Counted from the stretch's first letter, positions 1 to 9,850 are shown. The stretch: DNA of 64,000 bases from Saprospiraceae bacterium (GCA_016787525.1 JAEUUP010000018.1:1-64000), one strand, 5' to 3'. Made by a program: numbers and translations. The notes: a model not told the origin generated them from the letters alone.

Positions 1-135
1 AGAATCTATCAGACCGAAGTTAATTTTGAATCGTTTTACGATTCAAAATTAACTTCGGTCTAAAAAAGATATTTTAAAGCACGCATTTCGAGCGAAGCGA
101 GAAACAGTGAGTGAACTGTCGCTTGCGTAACATCA
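1..135. repeat. Long-palindrome element, copy A (cut by window start)
   Basis: A perfect 24-base inverted repeat (11-34 with 38-61, 3-base loop) is followed by a right flank (76-118) that closely matches the right flank of copy B at about 382-428: AAAGCAC, then a GCGAAGCGAGAAACAGTGAGT-like stretch. By analogy with copy B the first arm lies upstream of the window. No gene is supported in it. Confidence 0.75.
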
Positions 136-220
136 GTTAATAAGGTAAAATGCTGGTGTTGATTTTGTATCGTTTGCCTACTGTTTGTATGGCAGACTGC
201 ATTGTGTTGCTAGGAATTAA

Positions 221-455
221 GTATGGAGAACAAATAAATTACAATTACTCACTGTTTTTTTGCTCCGAAGGAGTCCTTTGGACAAGCAAAAAAAAGCGTA
301 CAAGAATTAACTCTATTGGAGTTTCTGTACTTTTTTAATGAAAATCTATGATTTTCATTAAAAAAGTACAGAAACGCCTAAAAAGTCCTTACAAAGCACA
401 TATTTCTCGCGAAGCGAGAAACAGTGAGTAATTGCAATTTATTTGTTCCGCATAC
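221..455. repeat. Long-palindrome element, copy B
   Basis: Outer arms 221-257 and 419-455 are 37 bases with only a few mismatches. An inner perfect 26-base stem (321-346 with 350-375, 3-base loop) forms the centre. The left half also holds two small hairpins around 262-286: CTCCGAAGGAG and GTCCTTTGGAC. The whole 235 bases could extrude as a nested cruciform or fold as RNA. A 62-codon reading frame at 150-338 runs through the repeat and looks spurious. The region 1-547 holds nothing else I can support. Confidence 0.85.
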
Positions 456-547
456 TTATGTCAAATTATACAACCCTAAAGCAAAAGGATATGCTTGAAA
501 TCTCAGAAAGCCATCACAAGGCTTTCTGAGAGGATTGTATGATATGC

Positions 548-1429
548 TTACCTATCGAAATCTTTATATCCAATCGAAGGGTCATAATCATTTTTAGTAA
601 ACAAGGAATGCAGCTCACTCTCTGGTTTTTTCGATCTCAGAATAGGGAACAGCAACTGAACATACCAAGGTTCTTTCATTTTGTTCCATGCTCCAAATTT
701 TGTAGGATACTGACGGGTAATTTTTGCAGTGCCGAAAATGACATCCCAAATAAAAAGTAAATTTCCGTAGTTGCCATTAGGATGTGAAATGCCATCTTCT
801 GCCGTTAATCCGTGATGTGCATAGTGCGTACTTGGTGTTGAAATCGTCCGCTCTATAATCCAAGCTAAAGGGTTTAAAAATTTATATTTATATAAAAATC
901 TGTCCCACTTTGTTTCGCTATGAGCTAACAGAATTACGGTCAATTTTATTGGCAAGTAAAACAAATAAACATAACCCATTCCTAAATAGATCAAAATAGC
1001 TGTCAACCAAATTCCCGGCATCAAGGCATAATATAATATTGCATTTCTGTAAGTAACAAGTACGCCCATTTCTTCAACAACATGGTGCGGTCTATGAAGT
1101 TTCCACATCATACGATTGACATGAGAAAGCCGATGCCACCAATATTGCGTCATATCATCTAAAATAAGAAAAGCCAAGATTTGCCACCCAATTGAAAGAC
1201 CCATAAAACAATCTTCATATGCTGGAAACCAAACTTTACCCAGCCACATAGTTAGTATAAAAATACTTGGCTGAACAAGGGTTGGCAATGTCAATAGGCT
1301 CAATAACTCTATTGTCCAGTCATTTCTTGTTCTCTTGTCTTGGAGATACAAACCTCCAATGGCTTCCAAAATTCCCAATACAAACAATAATACTGTTGGT
1401 ATTAGCTTGCTAATCAACTCATTATTCAT
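548..1429 (-). CDS. Sterol desaturase / fatty acid hydroxylase family membrane protein
   Basis: Integral membrane di-iron enzyme of 293 residues. The family hydroxylates or desaturates lipids using O2. The histidine clusters expected for the metal site are visible: HRLSH at 99-103, HRPHH at 112-116, a lone His at 170 and HYAHH at 202-206, with hydrophobic segments at about 8-28, 45-65, 80-92 and 130-168. Length is typical. The substrate cannot be read from the sequence. It stands alone on the minus strand, downstream of no obvious partner, with the palindromic repeats beyond its 3' end. The start at 1429 gives a hydrophobic N-terminus without a cleavable signal. Family confident, substrate unknown. 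Confidence 0.85.
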   Translation of the reverse strand: MNNELISKLIPTVLLFVLGILEAIGGLYLQDKRTRNDWTIELLSLLTLPTLVQPSIFILTMWLGKVWFPAYEDCFMGLSIGWQILAFLILDDMTQYWWHRLSHVNRMMWKLHRPHHVVEEMGVLVTYRNAILYYALMPGIWLTAILIYLGMGYVYLFYLPIKLTVILLAHSETKWDRFLYKYKFLNPLAWIIERTISTPSTHYAHHGLTAEDGISHPNGNYGNLLFIWDVIFGTAKITRQYPTKFGAWNKMKEPWYVQLLFPILRSKKPESELHSLFTKNDYDPSIGYKDFDR

Positions 1430-1720
1430 TAATCATCATTTTTTTTTGATTTACATCTGTTAAGGACAGATTGAATTTTCGCCGCCATATGCGCTCATGC
1501 CTCGATAATAAGCGTTATTTTATCTCCATTAGGCAGCAATTTACTGAGGGGTAGTATAGTATTGTCAGACCAATAGAACAAAAATAAACCAAAAATTATA
1601 AATCCCAGCCATCTAATGAGCTTTTTATTGCACTAAGCCAATCGGCACACACTAAGTAAAGCGGTATTGGTTTTGAAAAGAGGAAAATAAAAAACGGCGA
1701 CTGCTTTTGTGGAAATGCGC

Positions 1721-1728
1721 TACTTTTG
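1721..1728 (+). promoter_or_regulatory. Candidate -7 box TACTTTTG for the SNF2 gene
   Basis: Matches the Bacteroidota -7 consensus TAnnTTTG and lies 26 bases before the ATG at 1754. No TTG is found at the usual 19-21 base distance, so the call is weak. It argues for the ATG at 1754 rather than the one at 1709, which would put the box inside the gene. The intergenic stretch 1430-1753 otherwise holds only one copy of the dispersed motif at 1543. Confidence 0.35.
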
Positions 1729-1753
1729 GCTTTTTTTCAATAAAAAAAGAGCT

Positions 1754-4666
1754 ATGAAACACACCGTTGCGTACAACTTGACCGAATTGATAAAAGATGT
1801 TTATGTGCCTTCGGCATACATTGTTGCTTTAGATGCTGAACAGAGTTTGACTTTTGTTCAGAAAAAAGCAACCGTCGAAACGGCAGCAGCTTATAAATTG
1901 TCGCTTTCAGCACAAGAGAAAAATTTGTTCGATATTATCACTCGCCTTTCGCCTAAAGCGTTGGAAATCAAATACAATGGGACAGCAAAGAAAAGTACCC
2001 CCCTCAGTATATTGCTCGCAGATATGGCTGTTTCGGGTAAAATTGTGGACTATATCAATCGCTATTTGGGTGAGTTTTTGCAGATTGTGGTGCAGGAACA
2101 GTTGCCTATTTGTTTGAATATAGAATCAAAAGCCGTCGCACACATGACGCAATTGGACACAACAGATACGGTTTTGCAACCCATCATTTCGTTTGAAAAA
2201 CAAGCAGATGGCTTGTTGTATCGCTTGCAGTTGTCTGAAAATGGGCGAGTGTCAAAGGTTCAAGACAAACACTGTATTTTGGTGTGCAACGAGCCTGCGT
2301 GGGTGGTGCGCGAGGGCGTGTTGCAAGCGGTGGCGGACATCAATAGCGCAAAATTGAAGCCTTTTTTTACAAAAGATACCTTGGTTGTTCCCAAAAACAA
2401 CCTCAAAACCTATTATCAAAAAATCATTTTGCCTTTGGTTGAAAAAATAGATTTTGAACACAAAGGCTTCGATATTTTGCCATATCACACCATTTTGAAG
2501 GCTGAATTGGCGATTGTGGACAATTTTATCACTCATTCTTCGGGCTTACAATTGACTTTCGACTATGGTAAAATGTCTTTCAAATGGAAAGAAACACGCT
2601 TACAAAAGTCTTTTTTGGATATAGGTCAGCAAGAGTCTGTGACGATTCATCATGTCAAGAGAGATACCGAAAAAGAGAAAAAACACGTCGAAACGCTTCA
2701 AAATTTCGGGTTAACGAATGTTCAAGCGACTTATTTTGAGCCTCTCGAATTGCCTCAACCCAAAACCGCCGCTTTGATTGAATGGTTGGCAACGCACCAT
2801 AAAGAATTAACCGACGCAGGTTTTACGGTCAAAACACCGATGATTGGCGATAAAATCATCGCTTTGTTGCGCCCAAGTTTGTCGTTTATGACCGCCACGC
2901 AGCAAAATGATTGGTTCGATTTGAAAGGCGAGGTGCTTGTCGGCAAACATGTTTTTCCCTTTGCGCACTTGATTCCATACATTCGTAATCAAAATCCTTA
3001 TTTTCCCTTGCCCGATGGTACCTATTTTTTGATACCCGACGAGTGGTTTGAGCGTTTTCAAGGCATTGCACAGATGGGCAAGACGCACAACAACAATGTA
3101 CGCATCGCACGTAGCCAAGCACCAGCGATTTTGCCTACCGATTTTTTTAGCATCGAAGAAGAAAAAACGGATATTCAAAACGTGGTTTGGACACCCCCTC
3201 AGTATTTGAAGGCGAATTTGCGTCCCTACCAAATCGAAGGTGTAGAATGGCTTTTGCGGCACTATCACGCCAATTTGGGTGCGTGCCTTGCCGATGACAT
3301 GGGTTTGGGCAAAACTTTGCAAACCATAGCGGCTCTTTTGTATGCCAAAGAGCATAGAAGCCCTGTGCAAAAAGTTGATTATCAAATGGATATATTCAGC
3401 AGTGCGCCACAACAAGATTTTTTGCAACCTCTACAAGCACTCATCATTTTGCCCGCCTCGTTGGTCTATAACTGGGAATCGGAGTGGCGAAAATTTGCGC
3501 CCACAGTGCATCTTTATTTGCATATCGGCGCAAAACGGCACAAAGATATTCGGCTCATTCAACGCAACGATGTGGTCATTACGACTTACCAAACCGTTAC
3601 GAAAGACATCGAATGGCTCGAAAAAATCGAATGGGAATATGTGGTGTTGGACGAAAGTCAATACATCAAAAACAAGAGCAGCGATACTTTCAAGGCGGTC
3701 AATCGCTTGAATGCGGCGCATAAAATCTCGTTGAGTGGCACACCGATAGAAAACTCGCTGTCTGACCTTTGGGCGCAAATGCAGTTCATCAACCCTAATT
3801 TGTTGAACAGTTATGCCCATTTTGACCAACATTTTATCAAACCCATCGAGCGTGGGCAAGACGAAGGGCAAAAAGAGCGTTTGCGCGACCTCGTCAAGCC
3901 CTATCTGTTGCGTCGAACCAAACAAGAAGTGGCTAAGGATTTGCCCGAAGTAGTGCGGCAAATTGTGTATTCAGACATGGATTCAGAACAGAAAAAAGTG
4001 TATGAAAAAGAAAAATCGGCAGTCCGAAACTTGCTTTTAGGCGGTGAGTCAGTTGGCAAATCCTTGTTTGAATATCGGGCGATAGTCATTCAATCCATCA
4101 CCAAATTGCGGCAATTGGCGATACATCCACGTTTGGTTTTAGAGGGTTACAAAGGTGAAAGTGCCAAATTCAACGATGCTTTAGCCAAATGGGAAGAAGT
4201 GCAGCGTGCTGGGCATAAAATGCTGATATTCAGCACTTTTGTTGAGAATTTGAAAATGTATCGGACGCATTTTGATAAAAATAAACAGCCTTACACATGG
4301 CTCACAGGCGACACAAGTTTGAAAGAACGGCAACAAGAAATTTTAGATTTTGGTAAAAAAGAAGCGATTCAAACCTTTCTCATTTCACTCAAAGCAGGTG
4401 GTGCAGGGCTGAATCTGACCGCAGCCGATTATGTTTTTCTGCTCGACCCTTGGTGGAACCCCTCAGTAGAAGAACAAGCCATCGCTCGCGCGCACCGAAT
4501 CGGACAAACGCGCACCGTAATGGCATTGAAATTCATCACACGCGACACGATTGAGGAGAAAATTTTGCAATTGCAAGAGCGCAAAAAACAATTGGTTGCC
4601 GATATTTTAGATTTTGAGTCCACGCCCAACTTCTCAAGGGAGGATTTGGCGTTTTTGTTGGGATAA
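1754..4666 (+). CDS. SNF2-family DEAD/DEAH-box helicase (ATPase)
   Basis: A 970-residue Snf2/Rad54-type DNA translocase. The C-terminal half has the two-lobed motor: Walker A DDMGLGKT near residue 514, Walker B as DESQ near 633, LSGTPIENS (motif III), LKAGGAGLNL (motif V) and HRIGQT (motif VI) near 914. The N-terminal 480 residues resemble the long extension of bacterial SNF2 proteins and have no motif I can name. Bacterial members are thought to remodel protein-DNA or RNA polymerase complexes; the exact role is not known. I prefer the ATG at 1754 over 1709 because the extra 15 residues overlap a promoter-like box. Three copies of the dispersed motif lie inside, one (4459) in the conserved WWNPxVE block. 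It is convergent with the next gene, with no base between the two stop codons. Confidence 0.9.
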   Translation: MKHTVAYNLTELIKDVYVPSAYIVALDAEQSLTFVQKKATVETAAAYKLSLSAQEKNLFDIITRLSPKALEIKYNGTAKKSTPLSILLADMAVSGKIVDYINRYLGEFLQIVVQEQLPICLNIESKAVAHMTQLDTTDTVLQPIISFEKQADGLLYRLQLSENGRVSKVQDKHCILVCNEPAWVVREGVLQAVADINSAKLKPFFTKDTLVVPKNNLKTYYQKIILPLVEKIDFEHKGFDILPYHTILKAELAIVDNFITHSSGLQLTFDYGKMSFKWKETRLQKSFLDIGQQESVTIHHVKRDTEKEKKHVETLQNFGLTNVQATYFEPLELPQPKTAALIEWLATHHKELTDAGFTVKTPMIGDKIIALLRPSLSFMTATQQNDWFDLKGEVLVGKHVFPFAHLIPYIRNQNPYFPLPDGTYFLIPDEWFERFQGIAQMGKTHNNNVRIARSQAPAILPTDFFSIEEEKTDIQNVVWTPPQYLKANLRPYQIEGVEWLLRHYHANLGACLADDMGLGKTLQTIAALLYAKEHRSPVQKVDYQMDIFSSAPQQDFLQPLQALIILPASLVYNWESEWRKFAPTVHLYLHIGAKRHKDIRLIQRNDVVITTYQTVTKDIEWLEKIEWEYVVLDESQYIKNKSSDTFKAVNRLNAAHKISLSGTPIENSLSDLWAQMQFINPNLLNSYAHFDQHFIKPIERGQDEGQKERLRDLVKPYLLRRTKQEVAKDLPEVVRQIVYSDMDSEQKKVYEKEKSAVRNLLLGGESVGKSLFEYRAIVIQSITKLRQLAIHPRLVLEGYKGESAKFNDALAKWEEVQRAGHKMLIFSTFVENLKMYRTHFDKNKQPYTWLTGDTSLKERQQEILDFGKKEAIQTFLISLKAGGAGLNLTAADYVFLLDPWWNPSVEEQAIARAHRIGQTRTVMALKFITRDTIEEKILQLQERKKQLVADILDFESTPNFSREDLAFLLG

Positions 4667-5365
4667 TTAAAGTAAGGTCAGTCGTTTTGTCCAGATATGA
4701 ACACTGAACAGTGGTACAACAGTCATCGTTATCAGATTAATACCAAACAAATTGCACAACAGAGCTGCTATTAAAAAAATAGTAGCTAAGTGACCAAAAT
4801 AACTCGTGCGGGTCTGAAAATCTTTATAAAATACCCCCCTCAGTAGGGCGGCAATACACAATGCGAATAAGATAGGAGCGTGAGCGAAACAGAGCATTTT
4901 ACTAATATTATCCGCTAAAATCCAAATACTTATGAATAAAGCCAAACCGATATACAACCATCTGTAGAAAACATTGAAATCTGGCGCACAATCAAATCCA
5001 TTGGTCGGCTTTGGGCTACCTGCAATGATGCGGCGATTGTAGGTAATGATTTGATACAAACCAAAAACAATGGCGCGAAAAGGTCTAAAACGAAAAAGCG
5101 GCTTCAACAATGGCATTTGTTCGCCTAAAATATAGAACAGAGCTTCTTTACCATAAAGCGTCTCACCTGTTTCGGTGTCGTAGAGAGGTATTTCGTGGCG
5201 AGCGCGATTGCTGTCTATTTTGTCCAAGATATTTTGAGGGACTTGACTAAAACCAATTCGGTTCTCAAAGGGCAACCAACCCAATTGGACGAACCCCTCA
5301 GTATAAGCCTTGCACATGGGGCAAACATCGTCGTAAATAATGATTTTATGCGCTAATGTTTTCAT
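4667..5365 (-). CDS. DCC-family thiol-disulfide oxidoreductase-like membrane protein (DUF393)
   Basis: A 232-residue protein. The N-terminal ~120 residues are a DCC domain: a short strand leads into YDDVCPMC, whose cysteines 15 and 18 form the DxxCxxC signature. It continues with the usual phrases ending near the N-R-R-I of residues 111-114. The C-terminal third adds about three membrane segments (about 133-155, 160-180, 192-225), so this is a membrane-anchored version. The family has a thioredoxin-like fold and is presumed to handle thiols; no substrate is established. Two copies of the dispersed motif are inside. Its stop codon abuts the stop of the SNF2 gene on the other strand. Confidence 0.8.
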   Translation of the reverse strand: MKTLAHKIIIYDDVCPMCKAYTEGFVQLGWLPFENRIGFSQVPQNILDKIDSNRARHEIPLYDTETGETLYGKEALFYILGEQMPLLKPLFRFRPFRAIVFGLYQIITYNRRIIAGSPKPTNGFDCAPDFNVFYRWLYIGLALFISIWILADNISKMLCFAHAPILFALCIAALLRGVFYKDFQTRTSYFGHLATIFLIAALLCNLFGINLITMTVVPLFSVHIWTKRLTLL

Positions 5366-5467
5366 ATCGTTATCACTTTAATGACTAAACAGCATTAAAG
5401 CCTGATTAGTTTCTGAACTTTCAATAATTTTTGAAAATCACAAGAAATGTGTTTTCAACACAGTTTT

Positions 5468-5684
5468 AAGTAATCAGAAATAAGTTTTCGCGTGTTTGAT
5501 ACTCACTGTTTTGCGCTACGCGCAAAAGACGTACGTTGAAAGTTTTTTTATTGGAGCGAGCGATTTTTTTGATTAAAATTTTGGCTTTGCCAAAATTGTA
5601 ATCAAAAAATCGCTCGCTCCTCAAAGTCCTTTTCGCCGCCAAAGGCGGCGTTTGAAATGCACGAAAACTTATTTTTGACTACTT
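5468..5684. repeat. Long-palindrome element, copy C
   Basis: Outer arms 5468-5497 and 5655-5684 match at about 26 of 30 bases. A central near-perfect stem of about 32 bases (5553-5584 with 5589-5620, 4-base loop) sits in the middle, and a small hairpin GCCGCC..GGCGGC follows at 5635-5649. It shares ACTCACTGTTT and AAAGTCCTT with copy B, so I treat A, B and C as one family. It fills most of the 418-base gap between the DCC gene and the unknown gene at 5784. Confidence 0.8.
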
Positions 5685-5721
5685 AGAAAGCAGTGCAGTA
5701 GAAAATATTTGGGAGGAACAC

Positions 5722-5760
5722 AAAAAAAGAGACTGCCTCGCATCAGAAACAGCCTCTTTT
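5722..5760 (-). terminator. Rho-independent terminator of the gene at 5784-6674
   Basis: Stem 5725-5735 with 5750-5760 (AAAAGAG.CTG / CAG.CTCTTTT), followed on the minus strand by a run of T. A copy of the dispersed motif (5761) directly adjoins the stem on the gene side. Confidence 0.7.
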
Positions 5761-5783
5761 ACTGAGGGGGTATGGATATATTT

Positions 5784-6674
5784 TTATATCAAAACAATAA
5801 CCGTAGTTGTCTTACCACGTTTCACTTCCACATCTTTTTGGATTTTGACTTCGCCATTGGGCAAAGGTATTTCAATATCCACCGTGCCTTTCTTGTTGAG
5901 TTTGAAACGGATTTCACCTTTTTTGTTCGTTTTCTCGACTATATCTGTGCCACTGATGCGCGCCTTTTGGTCTTCAACAGGTTTTTGCGTCTCGCCAGTT
6001 TTGATGATTAATTTGATTTGAGGCATCACAGGGCCGCGTTTACCGATTTTCATGGCAGCTAAAATATCTTCGTAGAACTCATCATCTTGACCCATAAAGG
6101 CGGTAGAAATATTGAGAATTTGTTTGTTCGTATCACTCGATTTCTCGAAGAACTCACCTCTTTTTTTCACGGCTTTTTTAGTCACTTGTTTCATTTCCTT
6201 GTTTTTGGGCGCTTTTTCTTTGAAAACAAGGAGCTTCTTTTCAACATCTGATACGCCTTTTTCGGTGATACCATAGTCTGCCCAATGCTCCGATAGCTTG
6301 CGGACTTCTGTGATGATGTCTGTGCAAACTGATGCAAAATCCGCTTGTTTAGCTTTGCCAAACTTGGTTTTGAGTGTATTGAGGTCAGACAGCAGCACCA
6401 CATTGTCTGCATCGGTGGCATAACCGATGATCAAACGGCACAGCCTATCCACGCCCGTTTTGACAACCGAATATATTTGGTTTTTCTCCTGCGTCAAACC
6501 TTTTGTGGATTGTTGTGCTTGGATGTCCATGGCGAGGGCTGGAGCCAAATCTGTTTCCAATTTTTGAATCAGACGAGCAAAAGCAGGCACTTTTGAGGTC
6601 TTATTGGGATACTTTTTAGCCAAAGCTATCAAATCCACGTATTTTTCGTGGTTTTCTTTTTCTTTTGCTCTCAT
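5784..6674 (-). CDS. Uncharacterised protein with C-terminal beta-sandwich-like domain
   Basis: A 296-residue protein with no signal peptide or membrane segment, rich in Lys and Glu. Residues 1-215 look helical. The last ~60 residues (ISGTDIVEKTNKKGE... ending KRGKTTTVIVLI) look like the carboxypeptidase-regulatory type of beta-sandwich, in which a gly/asn turn is followed by alternating strands. I do not recognise a family and give no function. It is a single gene with its own terminator and no close neighbour on the same strand. Codon use looks like that of the neighbours. Confidence 0.65.
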   Translation of the reverse strand: MRAKEKENHEKYVDLIALAKKYPNKTSKVPAFARLIQKLETDLAPALAMDIQAQQSTKGLTQEKNQIYSVVKTGVDRLCRLIIGYATDADNVVLLSDLNTLKTKFGKAKQADFASVCTDIITEVRKLSEHWADYGITEKGVSDVEKKLLVFKEKAPKNKEMKQVTKKAVKKRGEFFEKSSDTNKQILNISTAFMGQDDEFYEDILAAMKIGKRGPVMPQIKLIIKTGETQKPVEDQKARISGTDIVEKTNKKGEIRFKLNKKGTVDIEIPLPNGEVKIQKDVEVKRGKTTTVIVLI

Positions 6675-7144
6675 TTTTTGAGTTTTTGACTGTCAGTAAA
6701 TAATTTTCGAAACACATCTTTAGTTGATGTATATGAGATTAACGACAACTGTTTTCAAAAGTTGTCTTTTCCTGAGTTATTAACATTTTTTTTTGTAAAA
6801 TATATTTTTTAAATGGAATAGAGAAGCTTTTGGGTTGCTAAACTACCTTCTTTGCCACTTTTTAGAGTCACTTTTAAGCCGAATATGATTGAGAAACCTT
6901 GAAGATTCCCAAACGTCAGCGTTAATTTTATTATCGCTTTTTGAAAAAATTCTGTGGTGGGGCAGGTTATTAGATGATGTTAGGAGAGGGAATGACGACA
7001 TTTTTAATGCGTTTGTCTCCTGTCAATTTCAAAACGGCATTGTTTTTTTAGGGTTTTGCTCCTTTCATGTTTAGGTTGCTTTAGAAAGCCTTAATTTTGC
7101 CTTCGTAAAATGACAATTAAAACTATTCAAAGATACTGAAATCA
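6675..7144. other. 470-base intergenic region before the fructan sensor
   Basis: Divergent promoter region. It holds a 7-base-pair hairpin GACAACT/AGTTGTC (6744-6766) followed by T4 on +, and a TAATTTTG box at 7092-7099 matching the -7 consensus 45 bases before the sensor gene, without a well-spaced TTG. A 61-codon frame at 6889-7074 has no recognisable protein features. Confidence 0.4.
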
Positions 7145-9850
7145 ATGAGAAAATTCATTTTCATACTTTTTTTAGGGGTATTGTTTTCACACTGCACGGA
7201 ATCGAACACGCCTGTAAAAACCTACACTATTGGTTTTTCGCAATGTTGCCACGACCCGTGGCGTGATGTAATGAACAAGGAAATGTTGCGAGAATTGGCT
7301 TTTCATCGCGATATAAAATTAGACATACGTGACCCATACAATAATAATGAAACGCAAATTCAGCAGATTCGGGAATTGGTTAAAAAGAAAGTGGATTTAC
7401 TCATCGTTTCGCCTAATGAATCCCAACCTTTGACAGCCGTTATTGACGAGGTGTATAAAGCAGGTATTCCCGTTATTTTGATTGACCGCAAAACAGATTC
7501 TGACCAATATTCTGCTTACGTTGGGGCGGATAATTATGAAATTGGTAAAACAGCAGGAAAATACATCGCCAATCAATTTAAAAATGGGGGCAATATTATT
7601 GAAGTAAAATTACAGATGACTATTTCACCCGCCATAGAACGGGATAGGGGTTTCCATGATGCCATAGCTGCCGCACCCCAATTAAAAATAGTGAGTGCTG
7701 TGGAGGCAAAAACTGGATTAGAAGACATTAGCGAACAACTGCCAAACATATTAGCGAAGCACCCCGAAGCCAATATTATTTTTGGGCATACTGACCTATT
7801 AGCTGATTTTGCTTACAAAATTGCTCAAAAGCAAGGGCGCGAGAAAAGTATTTTTTTTGTTGGCATTGATGGATTGCCTATCACACAAGGTGTTCAAGCG
7901 GTTCAAAATGGCTCTTTAAATGCCTCGCTTTTGTACCCGACTGGTGGGGCGGAAGCTATTCAAACGGCAGTCAAAATCTTAAAAAAACAAGCTTTTGAAA
8001 AAGAAAATCGTTTGATAACAACTGTCATAACGCCCGAAAATGTATCCATTTTTTTAGCACAATTCCAAAAATTAGATGAACAACAAAGCGATATTGAACG
8101 CCAAGCTTTAAAAGTGAATGAATTGAATAAAACGTATTCTTCTCAAAGAAACAGGCTTTATTTTACCACGACTTTATTGATTATTGTGGTCGGTTTCGGG
8201 GCAGTTTTGTTTTATTTATTGCGTGAAAAACAGTTGTCTAACAAAATTTTAGCGGAACAAAATCAAGCTATTTTAGAACAAAAAAATGAAATAGAGAAGG
8301 TCTCAAATATCGCTAAACAAGCGACAGAAGAAAAAATGCGCTTCTATTCTTACATCTCGCATGAGTTTCGCACCCCCCTCAGTCTGATTCTAACGCCGAC
8401 CGAAGATTTATTGCAACAAAAAACGCTTGATGCTAAGGAAACACGCAATACCCTGCAATTTATCCGCAAAAATGCCAATCGGGTTTTGCGTTTGGTTGAC
8501 CAATTGCTCGAATTGCGTAAAATTGATGCGGGTAAAATGGTATTGGAAGCCCACACGTCGGATATTGTTGCTTTTGTAAAAGACATTGTCTATGATTTTA
8601 AAGTAAAAGCAAAAAACAATCACATTGACTTACAATTTATTTGCCCTTTTGAAACATTACCTTTTTCCTTTGATGCTGAAAAGTTAGATAAGGTACTATT
8701 TAATATCATTTCAAATTCATTTAAATACACGCCCAATGGCGGTCTAATTCATGTTTCGCTGCTAAAAAACGTTGATAAAATAGACATTATCATAGCCGAC
8801 AACGGTGTCGGTATGAGTGAAACCGACAAAGAGCACGCTTTTGATTTGTTTTATCGAGGCAATCAAAATATGTCATTTGGCATGGGCTTGGGTTTGGCTT
8901 TATCAAAAGAATTTGTTGATTTACATCATGGAAAAATTTTGTTGGCTTCTGAAAAAGGGAAAGGGACGACTTTCCGTGTGTCACTGCCTTATACACAAAC
9001 CGATACTGTTTTATCAGATACTCAAACTATGTTGCAAACCCATTTTACACACACAATTGACAACGATATTGAGCAGCCAAAAGAGAAAAATACCCCCCCT
9101 CAGTATTCAGATACTACAATCGTATTAATTGAAGATAATCCAGATTTAAACCTTTTTTTAAAGCAAAAATTAGAAAACTGCTATCATATTGCCCCCACTG
9201 ACAATGCCGAACAAGGTTGGGATCTGATTTTAGAACATATTCCTGATATAATTATCAGCGATGTGATGTTGCCCAATATGGACGGTTACACGCTGACCCA
9301 AAAAGTGAAAAATGATTTTCGCACGTCTCACATTCCCGTTATTTTATTGACCGCAAAAGGGCAAGTGGAAAACCAAATTGAAGGTATAAAAGCAGGTGCT
9401 GATGCCTATATGACGAAACCTTTTAACCAACAATTGTTGGAAGAACGCATCAAAAACATGATTGACAATCGGGATAAAATGCGGCGGCGTTTTTCAAATG
9501 AAATAACAAACCCAAGTCATGTGCCTAAAAATGAGCGCAAATTTTTAGTAGAATTTGAAACTTTAATTGAAAAACATATCAAAGATAGTACCCTGTCGGT
9601 TGAAAAATTGAGCCAAGAATTGGGCATGTCCCGCGTGCAATTATTCCGCAAAATATCGGCTTTGACCAACAAAAACGTGACGGATTATATCGCCGAATTT
9701 AAACTCCAAAAAGCAAAAGCCCTATTGAAAGACACCGATAAAACCGTGGCTGAAATTGCCTACGAAACGGGTTTCAACAATCCGAGTTATTTCACCACCT
9801 TTTTTAAGCAAAAAACGAATCAAACACCGAGCGAGTGGCGGCAGCAATGA
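7145..9850 (+). CDS. Hybrid two-component system sensor/regulator with sugar-binding sensor domain
   Basis: A one-protein two-component system of 901 residues. It starts with a lipobox-like LFSHC (Cys 17), then a type I periplasmic binding domain of the LacI/ribose-binding kind (about 25-310), which is the sensor. A membrane segment (about 337-360) leads to HisKA with His 406 in HEFRTPLS, HATPase (NSFKYTPNGG, DNGVG, GLGLAL), a receiver with Asp 706 and an AraC-type DNA-binding domain (about 800-901). The architecture matches BT1754 of Bacteroides thetaiotaomicron, which binds fructose and controls its fructan locus. The genes that follow make the same job very likely here. Two dispersed-motif copies are inside, one in the H-box itself, and another begins 2 bases after the stop. 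Confidence 0.92.
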   Translation: MRKFIFILFLGVLFSHCTESNTPVKTYTIGFSQCCHDPWRDVMNKEMLRELAFHRDIKLDIRDPYNNNETQIQQIRELVKKKVDLLIVSPNESQPLTAVIDEVYKAGIPVILIDRKTDSDQYSAYVGADNYEIGKTAGKYIANQFKNGGNIIEVKLQMTISPAIERDRGFHDAIAAAPQLKIVSAVEAKTGLEDISEQLPNILAKHPEANIIFGHTDLLADFAYKIAQKQGREKSIFFVGIDGLPITQGVQAVQNGSLNASLLYPTGGAEAIQTAVKILKKQAFEKENRLITTVITPENVSIFLAQFQKLDEQQSDIERQALKVNELNKTYSSQRNRLYFTTTLLIIVVGFGAVLFYLLREKQLSNKILAEQNQAILEQKNEIEKVSNIAKQATEEKMRFYSYISHEFRTPLSLILTPTEDLLQQKTLDAKETRNTLQFIRKNANRVLRLVDQLLELRKIDAGKMVLEAHTSDIVAFVKDIVYDFKVKAKNNHIDLQFICPFETLPFSFDAEKLDKVLFNIISNSFKYTPNGGLIHVSLLKNVDKIDIIIADNGVGMSETDKEHAFDLFYRGNQNMSFGMGLGLALSKEFVDLHHGKILLASEKGKGTTFRVSLPYTQTDTVLSDTQTMLQTHFTHTIDNDIEQPKEKNTPPQYSDTTIVLIEDNPDLNLFLKQKLENCYHIAPTDNAEQGWDLILEHIPDIIISDVMLPNMDGYTLTQKVKNDFRTSHIPVILLTAKGQVENQIEGIKAGADAYMTKPFNQQLLEERIKNMIDNRDKMRRRFSNEITNPSHVPKNERKFLVEFETLIEKHIKDSTLSVEKLSQELGMSRVQLFRKISALTNKNVTDYIAEFKLQKAKALLKDTDKTVAEIAYETGFNNPSYFTTFFKQKTNQTPSEWRQQ

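Noticed and set aside
150-338. 62-codon frame on the plus strand
   Set aside because: It lies in palindromic repeat B; composition is of repeat sequence, not protein.
8375-8383. Copy in the kinase H-box as chance due to protein constraint
   Set aside because: HEFRTPLS explains the residues but not the codons; kept in the count, though it is the weakest evidence.
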